This document shows positions 26,343-38,778 of a DNA stretch of 64,000 nt, piece after piece. Location: positions 62,001-126,000 of the forward strand of contig JAYJML010000050.1 in the NCBI GenBank assembly GCA_035610835.1, read 5' to 3'. A program made the position numbers and the translations under genes. This stretch comes from Ophiura sarsii (lineage: Eukaryota; Echinodermata; Ophiuroidea; Amphilepidida; Ophiuridae). The first letter of the stretch is position 1. Each line of letters opens with the position of its first letter. The notes below the pieces were generated by a model that was given only the letters and a program-made list of their open reading frames with translations, did no database searches and had not been told where the DNA came from.

Positions 26343-26347
26343 AAGAA

Positions 26348-27386
26348 CTAGAGATAATTGTGATCTTAGATCACGGATATTAGTCGAGGGCTTTGACCTT
26401 TGACCTTGCTATATGTTGTCAAACGGCAATAACCTTAAGTTGTACTATATTTGATAATTGTTTATAAATTTCAGCCCTGAAGTAGTTAAAAAAATACATT
26501 TTGAACCCTAATGACCTTTTCGTGACCTTTGACCCCAAACTTATTATTGACTTTTTTTCTTGGCTTATCAATGCGCATAAGAATAAAGTAGTCCGGTCAA
26601 AATCAGAGCATGTCTTCAGTTTTACACTTGTATAGTTCAATGACCCCTAGTGACCCCGTTTGACATGTCACTTTTAATGGAGAAGCACCCTATATGAACA
26701 TGAATAAGAGGAATATTTTGACAAATTCTGACAATCATCGGTCATTTCGTCTCGGACAAGTAGTATTTTGAGTGCGCGGAGTGAAAATGTACATTTTGAT
26801 CCCTAGGGACCTTTTCTTGACCTTTGACCTTAACGGTATGATTGACTTTTGTTCTTGTATCATCAATGCCCACAAAATAAAAGAAACTCGGTCAAAATCG
26901 GAGCATGCCTTATATTTTCCCCCTGTAAAGTTCAATGACCCCTAGTGACCTCGTTTGACATTTCACTTTTAGTGGAGAAGCACCCTATATGTACATGGAT
27001 CCAAGGAATCTTTTGACTAATTCTGAGTATCATCAGTCATTTTCCCTCGGACAAGTAGGGTTTTGAGTAAATGGAGTAAAATTTACATTTTGACCCCTAG
27101 TAACCCCAAACATTTTTCGATTTAAAAAACCTAACTATTATATATGCGTACGGTCAAAAGGAATATGTTGGCCAATTTTTAAGATCCTAGGTCATTTCAA
27201 TAAATTGCAAATGCGTTTTAAGTGAAAATCACGTTTTGACCCCTAGTAACCCTTGTGTGACCTTTGACCCCTTATGCTTTACAACCTGAGTAGTGGTGCA
27301 CATAAGGGTACTTATGACCAAATATGGTCAAAATCGGCTCAATGGTTACGGAGCTATAGGTCCCATGGCGGAAGAAGAAGAAAGAA
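26348..27386 (-). mobile_element. Array unit 18, class A1
   Basis: CTAG 26348-26351; 1.04-kb standard unit; GAA tract without cassette; next unit is family B. Confidence 0.8.
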
Positions 27387-29552
27387 CTAGATCTTGCTCC
27401 GGTCTAAGACCAGGCTACCTTGATTTTTCTTTGAGAAAATGATCCCTAGTGACCCCTTCTTGACCTTTGACCTGATTAAAATGATTGACTTATTTTCTTG
27501 GCTCATCAATCCAAACAAGATGCAACAAATCCGGTCTAAATCGGATCATGTCTTAAATTTTACCCCTTTAAAGTTCAATGACCCCTTTTGACCCCTTCTT
27601 GACCTTTGACCTGGTCAATATAATTGAATTATTTTCTTGGCTCATCAAATCAAACAAGATGCAACAAACCCGGTCAAAATCGAACCATGTCTTTACTTTT
27701 ACCCCTGTAAAGTTCAATGACCTTTATTGACCCTTCGTGACCTTTGACCTGGTCAATATGATTTATTTATTTTCTTTGCTCATCAATCCAAACAAGATGC
27801 AACAAACCCCGTCCAAATCGGAGCATGTCTTAACTTTTACCTCTGTAATGTTCAATGACCCCTAGTGACCCCTTCTTGACCTTTGACCTGGTCAATATGA
27901 TTGACTTATTTTCTTGGCTCATCAATCCAAACAAGATGCAACAAACCCGGTCCAAATCGGAGCATGTCTAAACTTTTACCTTTGTAAAGTTCAATGACCC
28001 CTAGTGACCCGGTATGACATGTCACTTTTAATCGCAGAACACCCTCTATATATGCATGGACCCAAGGAATCTTTTGACCAATTCTGATAATCATGGGTCA
28101 TTTCCTCTTGAAAAAATAGCATTTTAAAGGTAGATGACCCGATCACATTCCGATTTTCAACTTAAAGTTTTCTATTCTACATGAAAGGTCATCCTTAAAA
28201 AAGTCGTGTTCCAAAGTTTGAGTTGCATAGCTCCAATGGTTCTTATTTTAGACGCACAAGATGCTGTGAACTGTACCCATTGAGTTGTACACAAACTATA
28301 TCGGTGGTATACCACCATTCGCGGTAATTCGACGTTATTTCATCGATTTCTCCGTAATTATACCGATCTAGGCCGTCAAATTTCAGTATGATGATGAGAA
28401 AAATACGAGCTTTCATATGATATGAAAATCTCCGTATGTTTGAAATAATTCTGTGTTACGAAAATGTGATCGGGTCATCTACCTTTAAGTGACTGGAGTG
28501 AAAATTGACATTTTGACCCCTAGTGACCCCAAATGTTTTTTAATTTAAAAAACCTTTCTTTTGTACATGCGTACGGTCAAAAGGAATATGTGGACCAATT
28601 TTGACGATCCTAGGTCATTTCACTAAATTGGAAATGCGTTTTAAGTGAAAATCACCTTTTGACCCCTAGTGACCCCTTCTTGACCTTTGACCTGGTCAAT
28701 ATGATTGACTTATTTTCTTGGCTCATCAAATTAAACAAGATGCAATAAATCCCGTCCAAATCGGAGCATGTCTTAACTTTTACCCCTGTAAAGTTCAATG
28801 ACCCCTAGTGACCCCGTATGACATGTCACTTTTAATCGCTGAACACCCTATATGTGCATGGACCCACGGAATCTTTTGACCAATTGTGAAGGTCATGAGT
28901 CATTTCCTCTGAGACAAGATGCATTTTAAGCGATCGAATTGAAAATTTACATTTTGACCCCTAGTGACCCTTTTTTGACCTTTGACCTGGTCAATATGAT
29001 TGACTTATATTCTTGGCTCATCAAACCAAACAAGATGCAACAAATCCGGTCCAAATCGGAGCATGTCTTAACTTTTACCTCTGTAAAGTTCAATGACCCC
29101 TAGTGACCCCATATGAAATGTCACTTTTAATCGCTGAACACCCTAAATGTGCATGGACCCAAGGAATCTTTTGACCAATTGTGAAGGTCATGAGTCATAT
29201 CCTCTGAGACAAGATGCATTTTAAGTGATCGAATTGAAAATTTACATTTTGACCCCTAGTGACCCCAAATGATTTTTAATTTTAAAAACCTTTCTTTTGT
29301 ATATGCGTACGGTCATAAGGAATATGTGGACCAATTTTGACGATCCTAGGTCATTTCACTAAATTGGAAATGCGTTTTAAGTGAAAATCACCTTTTGACC
29401 CCTAGTGACCCCTGTGTGACCTTTGACCCCAAACCGTGAACACCCTATATGAAGGTCTGGTGGGGGGTCCTACTGACCAAGTCTTGTGATTGTAGCATGT
29501 AAACTGTAGGAGGAGATGCATTTTGTAGGTGGGTTTGAGGAAAGAAGATGAA
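27387..29552 (-). mobile_element. Array unit 19, family B with nested TTAA element
   Basis: CTAG 27387-27390, TTGCTCCGGTCTaAGACCAGG, then ACCTTGATTTTT. Several B monomers with TGACCTGGTCAATATGATT. A 357-bp element is inserted at 28128-28484. B leader with GGTGGGGGGTCCTACTGACC at the 5' side. Confidence 0.8.
28128..28484. mobile_element. 357-bp MITE with 22-bp TIRs and TTAA duplication
   Basis: Terminal inverted repeats are perfect over 22 bp, starting AGGTAGATGACCCGATCACA. TTAA flanks both sides (28124-28127 and 28485-28488). The empty site is visible at about 31390-31410 (ATTTTAAGTGACTGG), so the target is a single TTAA. TTAA duplication points to piggyBac-like mobilisation, although the terminal bases are not the usual piggyBac ones. 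No transposase inside. Confidence 0.9.
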
Positions 29553-30808
29553 CTAGATCTTGCTCCGGTCTAAGACCAGGCTACCTTGATTTTTTATGAG
29601 AACACGATCCCTAGTGACCTCTTCTTGACCTTTGACCTGGTTATTATGATTGACTTATTTTCTTGGCTCATCAAACCAAACAAGATGCAACAAACCCGGT
29701 CCAAATCGGAGCATGTCTTAACTTTTACCCCTGTAAATTTCAATGACCCCTAGTGACCTCGTATGACATGTCACTTTTAATCGCTGAACACTCTATATGT
29801 GCATGTACCCAAGGAATCTTTTGACTAATTATGAAGGTCATGAATCATTTCCTCTGAGACAAGATGCATTTTAAGTGATCGAATTGAAAATTTACATTTT
29901 GACCCCTGGTGACCCTTTCTTGACCTTTGACCTGGTCAATATGATTGACTTATATTCTTGGCTTATTAAACCAAACAAGATGCAACAAACCCGGTCCAAA
30001 TCGGAGCATGTCTTAACTTTTACCTCTGTAAAGTTCAATGACCCCTAGTGACCCCATATGACATGTCACTTTTAATCGCTGAACACCCTATATGTGCATG
30101 TACCCAAGGAATCTTTTGACTAATTATGAAGGTCATGAATCATTTCCTCTGAGACAAGATGCATTTTAAGTGATCGAATTGAAAATTTACATTTTGACCC
30201 CTAGTGACCCTTTTTTGACCTTTGACCTGGTCAATATGATTGACTTATATTCTTGGCTCATTAAACCAAACAAGATGCAACAAAGCCGGTCCAAATCGGA
30301 GCATGTCTTAACTTTTACCTTTGTAAAGTTCAATGACCCCTAGTGACCTTATATGACATGTCACTTTTAATCGCTGAACACCCTATATGTGCATGGACCC
30401 AAGGAATCTTTTGACCAATTGTGAAGGTCATGAGTCATTTCCTCTGAGACAAGATGCATTTTAAGTGATCGAATTGAAAATTTACATTTTGACCCCTAGT
30501 GACCCCCAAATGATTTTTAATTTTAAAAAACGTTCTTTTGTACATGCGTACGGTCATAAGGAATATGTGGACCAATTTTGACGATCCTAGGTCATTTCAC
30601 TAAATTGGAAATGCGTTTTAAATGAAAATCACCTTTTGACCCCTAGTGACCCCTGTGTGACCTTTGACCCCAAACCGTGAACACCCTATATGAAGGTCTG
30701 GTGGGGGGTCCTACTGACCAAGTCTGGTGATTGTAGCATGTAAACTGTAGGAGGAGATGCATTTTGTAGACTGTGTGTAAGGCCCGGTTTGAGGAAAGAA
30801 AGAAAGAA
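29553..30808 (-). mobile_element. Array unit 20, family B
   Basis: CTAG 29553-29556; three B monomers plus leader; GAAAGAAAGAA tract, no cassette. Confidence 0.8.
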
Positions 30809-31870
30809 CTAGATCTTGCTCCGGTCTAAGACCAGGCTACCTTGATTTTTCTTTGAGAAAATGATCCCTAGTGACCCCTTCTTGACCTTTGACCTGATTA
30901 AAATGATTGACTTATTTTCTTGGCTCATCAATCCAAACAAGATGCAACAAATCCGGTCCAAATCGGATCATGTCTTAAATTTTACCCCTGTAAAGTTCAA
31001 TGACCCCTATTGACCCTTCGTGACCTTTGACCTGGTCAATATGATTTATTTATTTTCTTTGCTCATCAATCCAAACAAGATGCAACAAACCCCGTCCAAA
31101 TCGGAGCATGTCTTAACTTTTACCTCTGTAATGTTCAATGACCCTAGTGACCCCTTCTTGACCTTTGACCTGGTCAATATGATTGACCTATTTTCTTGGC
31201 TCATCAATCCAAACAAGATGCAACAAACCCGGTCCAAATCGGAGCATGTCTAAACTTTTACCCTTGTAAAGTTCAATGACCCCTAGTGACCCGGTATGAC
31301 ATGTCACTTTTAATCGCTGAACACCCTATATATGCATGGACCCAAGGAATCTTTTGACCAATTCTGATAATCATGGGTCATTTCCTCTTGAAAAAATAGC
31401 ATTTTAAGTGACTGGAGTGAAAATTGACATTTTGACCCCTAGTGACCCCAAATGATTTTTAATTTAAAAAACCGTTCTTTTGTACATGCGTACGGTCAAA
31501 AGGAATATGTGGACCAATTTTGACGATCCTAGGTCATTTCACTAAATTGGAAATGCGTTTTAAGTGAAAATCACCTTTTGACCCCTAGTGACCCCTGTGT
31601 GACCTTTGACCCCAAACCGTGAACACCCTATATGAAGGTCTAGTGGGGGGTCCTACTGACCAAGTCTGGTGATTGTAGCATGTAAACTGTAGGAGGAGAT
31701 GCATTTTGTAGGTGGGTTTGAGGAAAGAAGATGAAGAAGATGAAGATGAAGAAGATGAAGAAGATGAAGAAAGAAACGGCAGAGATACAGAACCTTGATT
31801 TTCGAAAAAATCAAGGTAAGAAAGAAACGGCAGAGATACAGAACCTCGATTTTTGGAAAAAATCAAGGTA

Positions 31871-33510
31871 AAGACACACAGGGTAAAATTTAAGACTTGC
31901 TCCGATTTTGACCGGTGATGGCTCATTTTGTAGGCATTGATGAGACAAGAAAAAAAGTCAATCATTATTTTGGGGTCAAAGGTCAAGAAAAGGTCACTAG
32001 GGGTCCTAATGTAGTAAAAATTTACATTTCGACCCCTAGTGACCCTTTCTTGACCTTTGACCTGGTTATTATGATTGACTTATTTTCTTGGCTCATCAAA
32101 CCAAACAAGATGCAACAAACCCGGTCCAAATGGGAGCATGTCTTAACTTTTACCCCTGTAAATTTCAATGACCCCTAGTGACCTCGTATGACATGTCACT
32201 TTTAATCGCTGAACACCCTATATGTGCATGTACCCACGGAATCTTTTGACTAATTGTGAAGGTCATGAGTCATTTCCTCTGAGACAAGATGCATTTTAAG
32301 CGATCGAATTGAAAATTTACATTTTGACCCCTAGTGACCCCAAATGATTTTTAATTTTAAAAACCGTTCTTTTGTATATGCGTACGGTCATAAGGAATAT
32401 GTGGACCAATTTTGACGATCCTAGGTCATTTCACTAAATTGGAAATGCGTTTTAAGTGAAAATCACCTTTTGACCCCTAGTGACCCCTGTGTGACCTTTG
32501 ACCCCAAACCGTGAACACCCTATATGAAGGTCTGGTGGGGGGTCCTACTGACCAAGTCTGGTGATTGTAGCATGTAAACTGTAGGAGGAGATGCATTTTG
32601 TAGGTGGGTTTGAGGAAAGAAGATGATGAAGAAGATGAAGAAAGAAACGGCAGAGATACAGAACCTCGATTTTTGGAAAAAATCAAGGTAAAGACACACA
32701 GGGTAAAATTTAAGACTTGCTCCGATTTTGACCGGTGATGGCTCATTTTGTAGGCATTGATGAGACAAGAAAAAAAGTCAATCATTTTTTTGGGGTCAAA
32801 GGTCAAGAAAAGGTCACTAGGGGTCCTAATGTAGTAAAAATTTACATTTCGACCCCTAGTGACCCTTTCTTGACCTTTGACCTGGTTATTATGATTGACT
32901 TATTTTCTTGGCTCATCAAACCAAACAAGATGCAACAAACCCGGTCCAAATGGGAGCATGTCTTAACTTTTACCCCTGTAAATTTCAATGACCCCTAGTG
33001 ACCTCGTATGACATGTCACTTTTAATCGCTGAACACCCTATATGTGCATGTACCCACGGAATCTTTTGACTAATTGTGAAGGTCATGAGTCATTTCCTCT
33101 GAGACAAGATGCATTTTAAGCGATCGAATTGAAAATAAACATTTTGACCCCTAGTGACCCCAAATGATTTTTAATTTTAAAAACCGTTCTTTTGTATATG
33201 CGTACGGTCATAAGGAATATGTGGACCAATTTTGACGATCCTAGGTCATTTCACTAAATTGGAAATGCGTTTTAAGTGAAAATCACCTTTTGACCCCTAG
33301 TGACCCCTGTGTGACCTTTGACCCCAAACCGTGAACACCCTATATGAAGGTCTGGTGGGGGGTCCTACTGACCAAGTCTGGTGATTGTAGCATGTAAACT
33401 GTAGGAGGAGATGCATTTTGTAGGTGGGTTTGAGGAAAGAAGATGATGAAGAAGATGAAGAAAGAAACGGCAGAGATACAGAACCTCGATTTTTGGAAAA
33501 AATCAAGGTA
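31871..33510. repeat. 820-bp near-identical direct duplication
   Basis: AAGACACACAGGGTAAAATT starts at 31871 and 32691. By eye the two copies differ at only a few bases (for example GAAAATTTAC versus GAAAATAAAC), so this is the most recent rearrangement in the B block. Each copy ends with one B cassette. Confidence 0.85.
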
Positions 33511-33622
33511 AAGAAACACGACAGATATAATACCTCGATTTTTGAAAAAAATCAAGGTAAGAAGATGAAGAAAGAAACGGCAGAGATACAGAACCTCGAT
33601 TTTTGGAAAAAATCAAGGTAAG
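33461..33622 (-). repeat. Family B hairpin cassettes (three copies)
   Basis: Unit: GAAACGGCAGAGATACAGA then ACCTCGATTTTTGG.AAAAAATCAAGGT, a near-perfect hairpin. The stem ACCTTGATTTTT is the sequence found just inside the family B 3' hairpin. The middle copy has diverged (AAACACGACAGATATAATACC). Confidence 0.8.
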
Positions 33623-34371
33623 AAGAAGAAGAAGAAAGAAGAAACTAGAGATAATTGTGATCTTAGATCACGGATATTAGTCGAGGGCTTTGACCTTTGA
33701 CCTTGGTATATGTTGTCAAAGGGCAATTCTGACGATCCTAGGTCATTTCACTAAATTGCAATGGCGTTTTAAGTTAAAATCGCTTTTTGACCCCTAGTAA
33801 CCTTTTTTGACCTTTGACCTTAACGGTATGATTGACTTTTGTTCTTGTCTCATCAATGCCTACAAAATAAAAGAAACCCGGTCAAAATCGGAGCATGCCT
33901 TATATTTTCCCCCTGTAAAGTTCAATGACCCCTAGTGACCCCGTTTGACATATCACTTTTAGTGGAGAAGCACCCTATATGAACATGGATGAGCGGAATC
34001 TTTTGAATAATTCTGACAGTCATTTTCTCTCGGACAAGTAGTATTTTGAGTGCGAGGAGTGAAAATGTACATTTTGACCCTAGTGACCTTTTTTTGACCT
34101 TTGACCTTAAGGGTATGATTGACTTTTGTTCTTGTCTCATCAATGCCCACATAACAAAAGAAACTTGGTCAAAATCGGAGCATGCCTTATATTTTCCCTC
34201 TGTAAAGTTCAATGACCCCTAGTGACCCTGTTTGAAATATAACTTTTAGTGGAGAAGCACCCTATATGTACATGTATCCAATGAATCTTTTGACCAATTC
34301 TGAGTATCATCAGTCATTTTCCCTCGGACAAGTAGGGTTTTGAGTGAATGGAGTAAAAATTTACATTTTGC

Positions 34372-35017
34372 CTAAATCTAATTTGCATCGGTTCCGACAC
34401 CCTTTAGCACGCCTCTAAATAGTTCCAGGCGAAAACTTGCAACTCTTCTTGCGCAATAGTATAAAACGCTACGCTGCATGAAACGTTGATATTTGTAAAA
34501 GTATTAAGATTGATTATCTGAATGTGGTACCAAAATAAAGCTGAGAATATGTAGAATTGAAAAATGCGCGTGAGGAATCGATTTGATCAGTTTTTGTTGA
34601 TAATATAGAGGCACTATTTCGTATCTTGTTACCCCGTCCCATGTGGATGACAATGCGTGAATCTCGCATGCACTGGTTCGACACGAAATTGTGAAAAATC
34701 TAACTGTTATCCGTATAGTTTTTACAATCTTATTTGAAAGAGTTGAATCAGGGCTAAATTTTCATACCATATTCATAAATATCGTATGTGGCTAACTCGA
34801 GTTCTGATCGCCGGAAAATGACGCATATTGCATAGAAACGCGTGTAGACGTGATTTAGAGGTGTGCTACCTGAATAGTATAGAGTTTTAAAAACACAATC
34901 ATTGTGCAAGGAATCTCTCCATGGCGTAATTGGATAAAATCTCGCTTTGGTAACGAAAGGTTGCGGGTTCGAATCCAGGTCCAGATGTTTTATTATTTTT
35001 ATTTCACGTTTTATTTA
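34372..35017. mobile_element. Unclassified insertion inside array unit 22
   Basis: The monomer phrase AATTTACATTTTGACC is broken after TTTTG at 34371, and array-like sequence resumes near 35018. The insert has an imperfect inverted repeat, TAGCACGCCTCTAAAT at 34405-34420 and its complement with one mismatch at 34853-34868, and a tRNA-like block near its right end. No target duplication was resolved because the right border joins a palindrome arm. Confidence 0.55.
34911..34987 (+). tRNA. tRNA-like sequence, probably a pseudogene or SINE head
   Basis: TGGCGTAATTGG (34922-34933) fits a Pol III A box and GGTTCGAATCC (34966-34976) is a perfect B box. A TTTT-rich stretch follows at 34987. The T stem has at least two mismatches and the acceptor stem pairs at only about four of seven positions. 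The anticodon loop could read TTGGTAA, giving GGT (Thr), but its stem is poor. I treat it as decayed rather than a working tRNA. Confidence 0.5.
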
Positions 35018-35850
35018 ATGTAGTAAAAATGTACATTTCGACCCTAGTGACCTTTTCTTGACCTTTGACCCCAAAGAAATGATTGACTTTTTTGCTTGTC
35101 TCATCAATGCCTACAAAATGAGCCATGACCAGTCAAAATCGGAGCAAGTCTTACATTTTACCTTGTATAACTTTTTTTTAAAATTGAATAATTATTAAGA
35201 CCGCAGATTTTTTTAAAAGGTTTATACAGGGTAAAATTTAAGACTTGCTCCGATTTTCACCGGTCATGGCTCATTTTGTAGGCATTGATGAGACAAGAAA
35301 AAAGTTAATCATTTTATGGGAGTCAAAGGTCAAGAAAAGGTCACTAGGGGTCCTAATGTAGTAAAAAAGTACATTTCGACCCCTAGTGACCTTTTCTTGA
35401 CCTTTGACCCCAAAAAAATAATTGACTTTTTTGCTTGTCTCATCAATACCTACAAAATGAGCCATGACTTGTCAAAATCGGAGCAAGTCTTACATTTTAC
35501 CTTGTATAACTTTTTTTTTAAATTGAATAATTATTAAGACCGCAGATTTTTTTAAAAGGTTTATACAAGGTAAAATTTAAGACTTGCTCCGATTTTCACT
35601 GGTCATGGCTCATTTTGTAGGCATTGATGAGACAAGAAAAAAAGTCAATCATTTGTTTGGGGTCAAAGGTCAAGAAAAGGTCACTAGGAGTCCTAATGGA
35701 GTAAAAATGTACGTTTCGACCCCTATTGACCTTTTAATGACCGTTGACCCCAAACTTATGATTGACTTTTTTTCTTGGCTTATCAATGCGCGCAAGAAAA
35801 AAGTGGTTCCGTCAAAATCGGAGCATGTCTTAAGATTTTCACTTGTATAG
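35018..35850. repeat. Tandem palindromic dimers of the array monomer
   Basis: A right arm (35018-35170), a full inverted dimer (35221-35512, centre about 35365) and a second dimer (35569-35850) follow one another with a 339-bp period. They are separated by a TTTTTTAAAATTGAATAATTA / ACCGCAGATTTTTTT spacer. Arms begin ACAGGGTAAAATTTAAGACT and end with its complement. Confidence 0.8.
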
Positions 35851-36630
35851 TTCAATGACCCCTAGTGACCCCGTTTGACATGTCACTTTTAATGGAGAAG
35901 CACCCTATATGAACATGGATAATAGGAATCTTTTGACAAATTCTGACAATCATCGGTCATTTCGTCTCGGACAAGTAGTATTTTGAGTGCGCGGAGTGAA
36001 AATGTACATTTTGACCCCTAGGGACCTTTTGTTGACATTTGACCTTAACGGTATGATTGACTTTTGTTCTTGTCTCATCAATGCCCACATAATAAAAGAA
36101 ACCCGGTCAAAATCGGAGCATGGCTTATATTTTCCCTTTGTAAAGTTCAATGACCCCTAGTGACCCCGTTTGACAAGTCACTTTTAGTGTAGAAGCACCC
36201 TATATGAACATTGATCCAAGGAATCTTTTGACCAATTCTGAGTATCATCAGTCATTTCCCCTCGGACAAGTAGGGTTTTGAGTGAATGGAGCAAAATTTA
36301 CATTTTGACCCCTAGTGACCCCAAATATTTTTTGATTTAAAAAACCGAACTATAGTACATGCGTACGGTCAAAAGGAACATGTTGACTAATTCTGAAGAT
36401 CCTAGGTCATTTCACTAAATTGCAAATGCGTTTTAAGGGAAAATCACGTTTTGACCCTAGTGACCCCTGTGTGACCTTTGACCCCTTATGCTTTACAACC
36501 TGAGTAGTGGTGCACATAAGGGTACTTATGACCAAATATGGTCAAAATCGGCTAAATGGTTGCGGAGCTATAGGTCCCATGACGGAAGAAAGAAGATTTC
36601 TTGTTTTTGTCGTACAAATACAAAAACATA

Positions 36631-37655
36631 CTAGAGATAATTGTGATCTTAGATCACGGATATTAGTCGAGGGCTTTGACCTTCGACCTTGCTATATGTT
36701 GTCAAAGGACAATAACCTTAAATTGTACTATATTTGATAATTGTTTTTTATAAATTTCAGCCCTGAAGTAGTTCAAAATTACATTTTGACCCCGAGTGAC
36801 ATTTTCTTGACCTTTGACCCTAAACTTATGATTGACTTTTTTTCTTGGCTTATCAATGCGCACAAGAAAAAAGTAGTCCGGTCAAAATCAGAGCATTTCT
36901 TAAGTTTTACACCTGTATAGTTCAATGACCCCTAGTGACCCCGTTTGACATGTCACTTTTAATGGAGAAGCACCCTATATGGACATGGATAAGCGGAATC
37001 TTTTGACAAATTCTGACAATCATCGGTCATTTCGTCTCGGACAAGTAGTATTTTGAGTGCGCGGAGTGAAAATGTACATTTTGACCCCTAGCGACCTTAT
37101 CTTGACCTTTGACCTTAACGATATGATTGACTTTTGTTCTTGTCTCATCAATGCCCACAAAATAAAAGAAACCCGGTCAAAATCGGAGTATGCCTTATAT
37201 TTTCCCTCTGTAAAGTTCAATGACCCCTTGTGACCCCGTTTGACATTTCACTTTTAGTGGAGAAGCACCCTATATGTACATGGATCCAAGGAATCTTTTG
37301 ACTAATTCTGAGTATCATCAGTCATTTTCCCTCGGACGAGTAGGGTTTTGAGTGAATGAAGTAAAAATTTACATTTTGACCCCTAGTAACCCCAAACATT
37401 TTTCGATTTAAAAAACCTAACTATTATATATGCGTACGGTCAAAAGGAATATGTTGGCCAATTCTGACGATCCTAGGTCATTTCACTAAATTGCAAATGC
37501 GTTTTAAGTGAAAATCACGTTTTGACCCCTAGATATTTTTGTGTGACCTTTGACCCCTTATGCTTTACAACCTGAGTAGTGGTGCACATAAGGGTTCTTA
37601 TGACCAAATATGGTCAAAATCGGCTTAATGGTTACGGAGCTATAGGTCCCATGAC

Positions 37656-37686
<31 letters not shown>

Positions 37687-37739
37687 GAAGAAAGAAACAG
37701 GACGAATACAGTATATTAGTCGTTTCTCGACTAATATAA
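36631..37739 (-). mobile_element. Array unit 23, class A1 with one cassette
   Basis: CTAG 36631-36634. Single cassette at 37694-37739 whose final A abuts the next TAG, forming CTAG across the junction. Confidence 0.8.
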
Positions 37740-38778
37740 CTAGAGATAATTGTGATCTTAGATCACGGATATTAGTCGAGGGCTTTGACCTTTGACCTTG
37801 GTATATGTTGTCAAAGGGCAATAACATTATAATATTTTATATTTGATAATTGTTTTTATAAATTTCAGCCCTGAAGTAGTTAAAAAAAATACTTTTTGAA
37901 CCCTTATGACCTTTTTTTGACCTTTGTCTCCAAACTTATAATTGACTTTTTTTCTTGCCTTATAAATGCGCACAAGAAAAAAGTAGTCTGGTCAAAATCA
38001 GAACATGTCTTCAATTTTACACCTGTATTGTTCAATGACTCCTAGTGACCCCGTGTGACATGTCACTTTAGTGGAGGAGCACCCTATATGAACATTGATA
38101 CGAGGAATCTTTTGACCAATTCTGACAATCATCAGTCATTTCCTCTCGGACAAGTAGTATTTTGAGTGAATGGAGTGAAAAATTACATTTTGACCCCTAG
38201 TGACATTTTCTTGACCTTTGACCCCAAACTTGTGATTGACTTTTTTTCTTGGCTTATCAATGCGCACAAGAAAAAAGTAGTCCGGTCAAAATCAGAGCAT
38301 GTCTTGAGTTTTACACCTGTATAGTTCAATGACCCCTAGTGACCCCGTTTAAAATGTCACTTTTAGTGGAGAAGCACCCTATATGTACATGGATCCAAGA
38401 AATCTTTTGACCAATTTTGAGTATCATCAGTCATTTTCCCTCGGACAAGTAGGGTTTTGAGTGAATGGAGTAAACATTTACATTTTGACCCCTAGTAACC
38501 CCAAACATTTTTCGATTTAAAAAACCAAACTATTATATATGCGTACGGTCAAAAGAAATATGTTGGCCAATTCTGACGATCCTAGGTCATTTCGATAAAT
38601 TGCAAATGCGTTTTAAGTGAAAATCACGTTTTGACCCCTAGTTACCCTTGTGTAACCTTTGACCCCTTATGCTTTACAACCTGAGTAGTGGTGCACATAA
38701 GGGTACTTATGACCAAATATGGGCAAAATCGGCTCAATGGTTACGGAGCTATAGGTCCCATGACGTAAGAAAGAAGAA
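37740..38778 (-). mobile_element. Array unit 24, class A1
   Basis: CTAG 37740-37743; 1.04 kb; no cassette; short GAAAGAAGAA tract. Confidence 0.8.

Larger units (their letters stand above)
24716..26347 (-). mobile_element. Array unit 17, composite with unique segment, palindrome and four cassettes
   Basis: Starts with ATATATATATTAGTC and the ~310-bp segment shared with unit 11 (24716-25045), without hairpin or CTAG. A palindromic dimer follows (25061-25349), then normal monomers, then four hairpin cassettes (26099-26342). Confidence 0.65.
30809..33644 (-). mobile_element. Array unit 21, family B, expanded
   Basis: CTAG 30809-30812. Expanded by an 820-bp direct duplication (31871-32690 and 32691-33510). 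B-type 5' hairpin cassettes (ACCTCGATTTTTGG.AAAAATCAAGGT) at 31770-31870 (two), 32642-32690 (one) and 33461-33622 (three). GATGAA/GAAGAT simple repeats precede them. Confidence 0.75.
33645..36630 (-). mobile_element. Array unit 22, class A1, composite
   Basis: CTAG 33645-33648. The A1 body is interrupted at about 34372 by foreign DNA with a tRNA-like sequence (to 35017), followed by palindromic dimers (35018-35850), then A1 body again. Type C cassette at 36594-36630. Confidence 0.7.

Noticed and set aside
31585..33555. Serine-run and similar open frames in family B units
   Set aside because: They read through GAAGAT simple repeats and cassettes; no conserved domain.
34911..34987. Functional tRNA gene
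   Set aside because: Acceptor and T stems have too many mismatches despite good A and B boxes.
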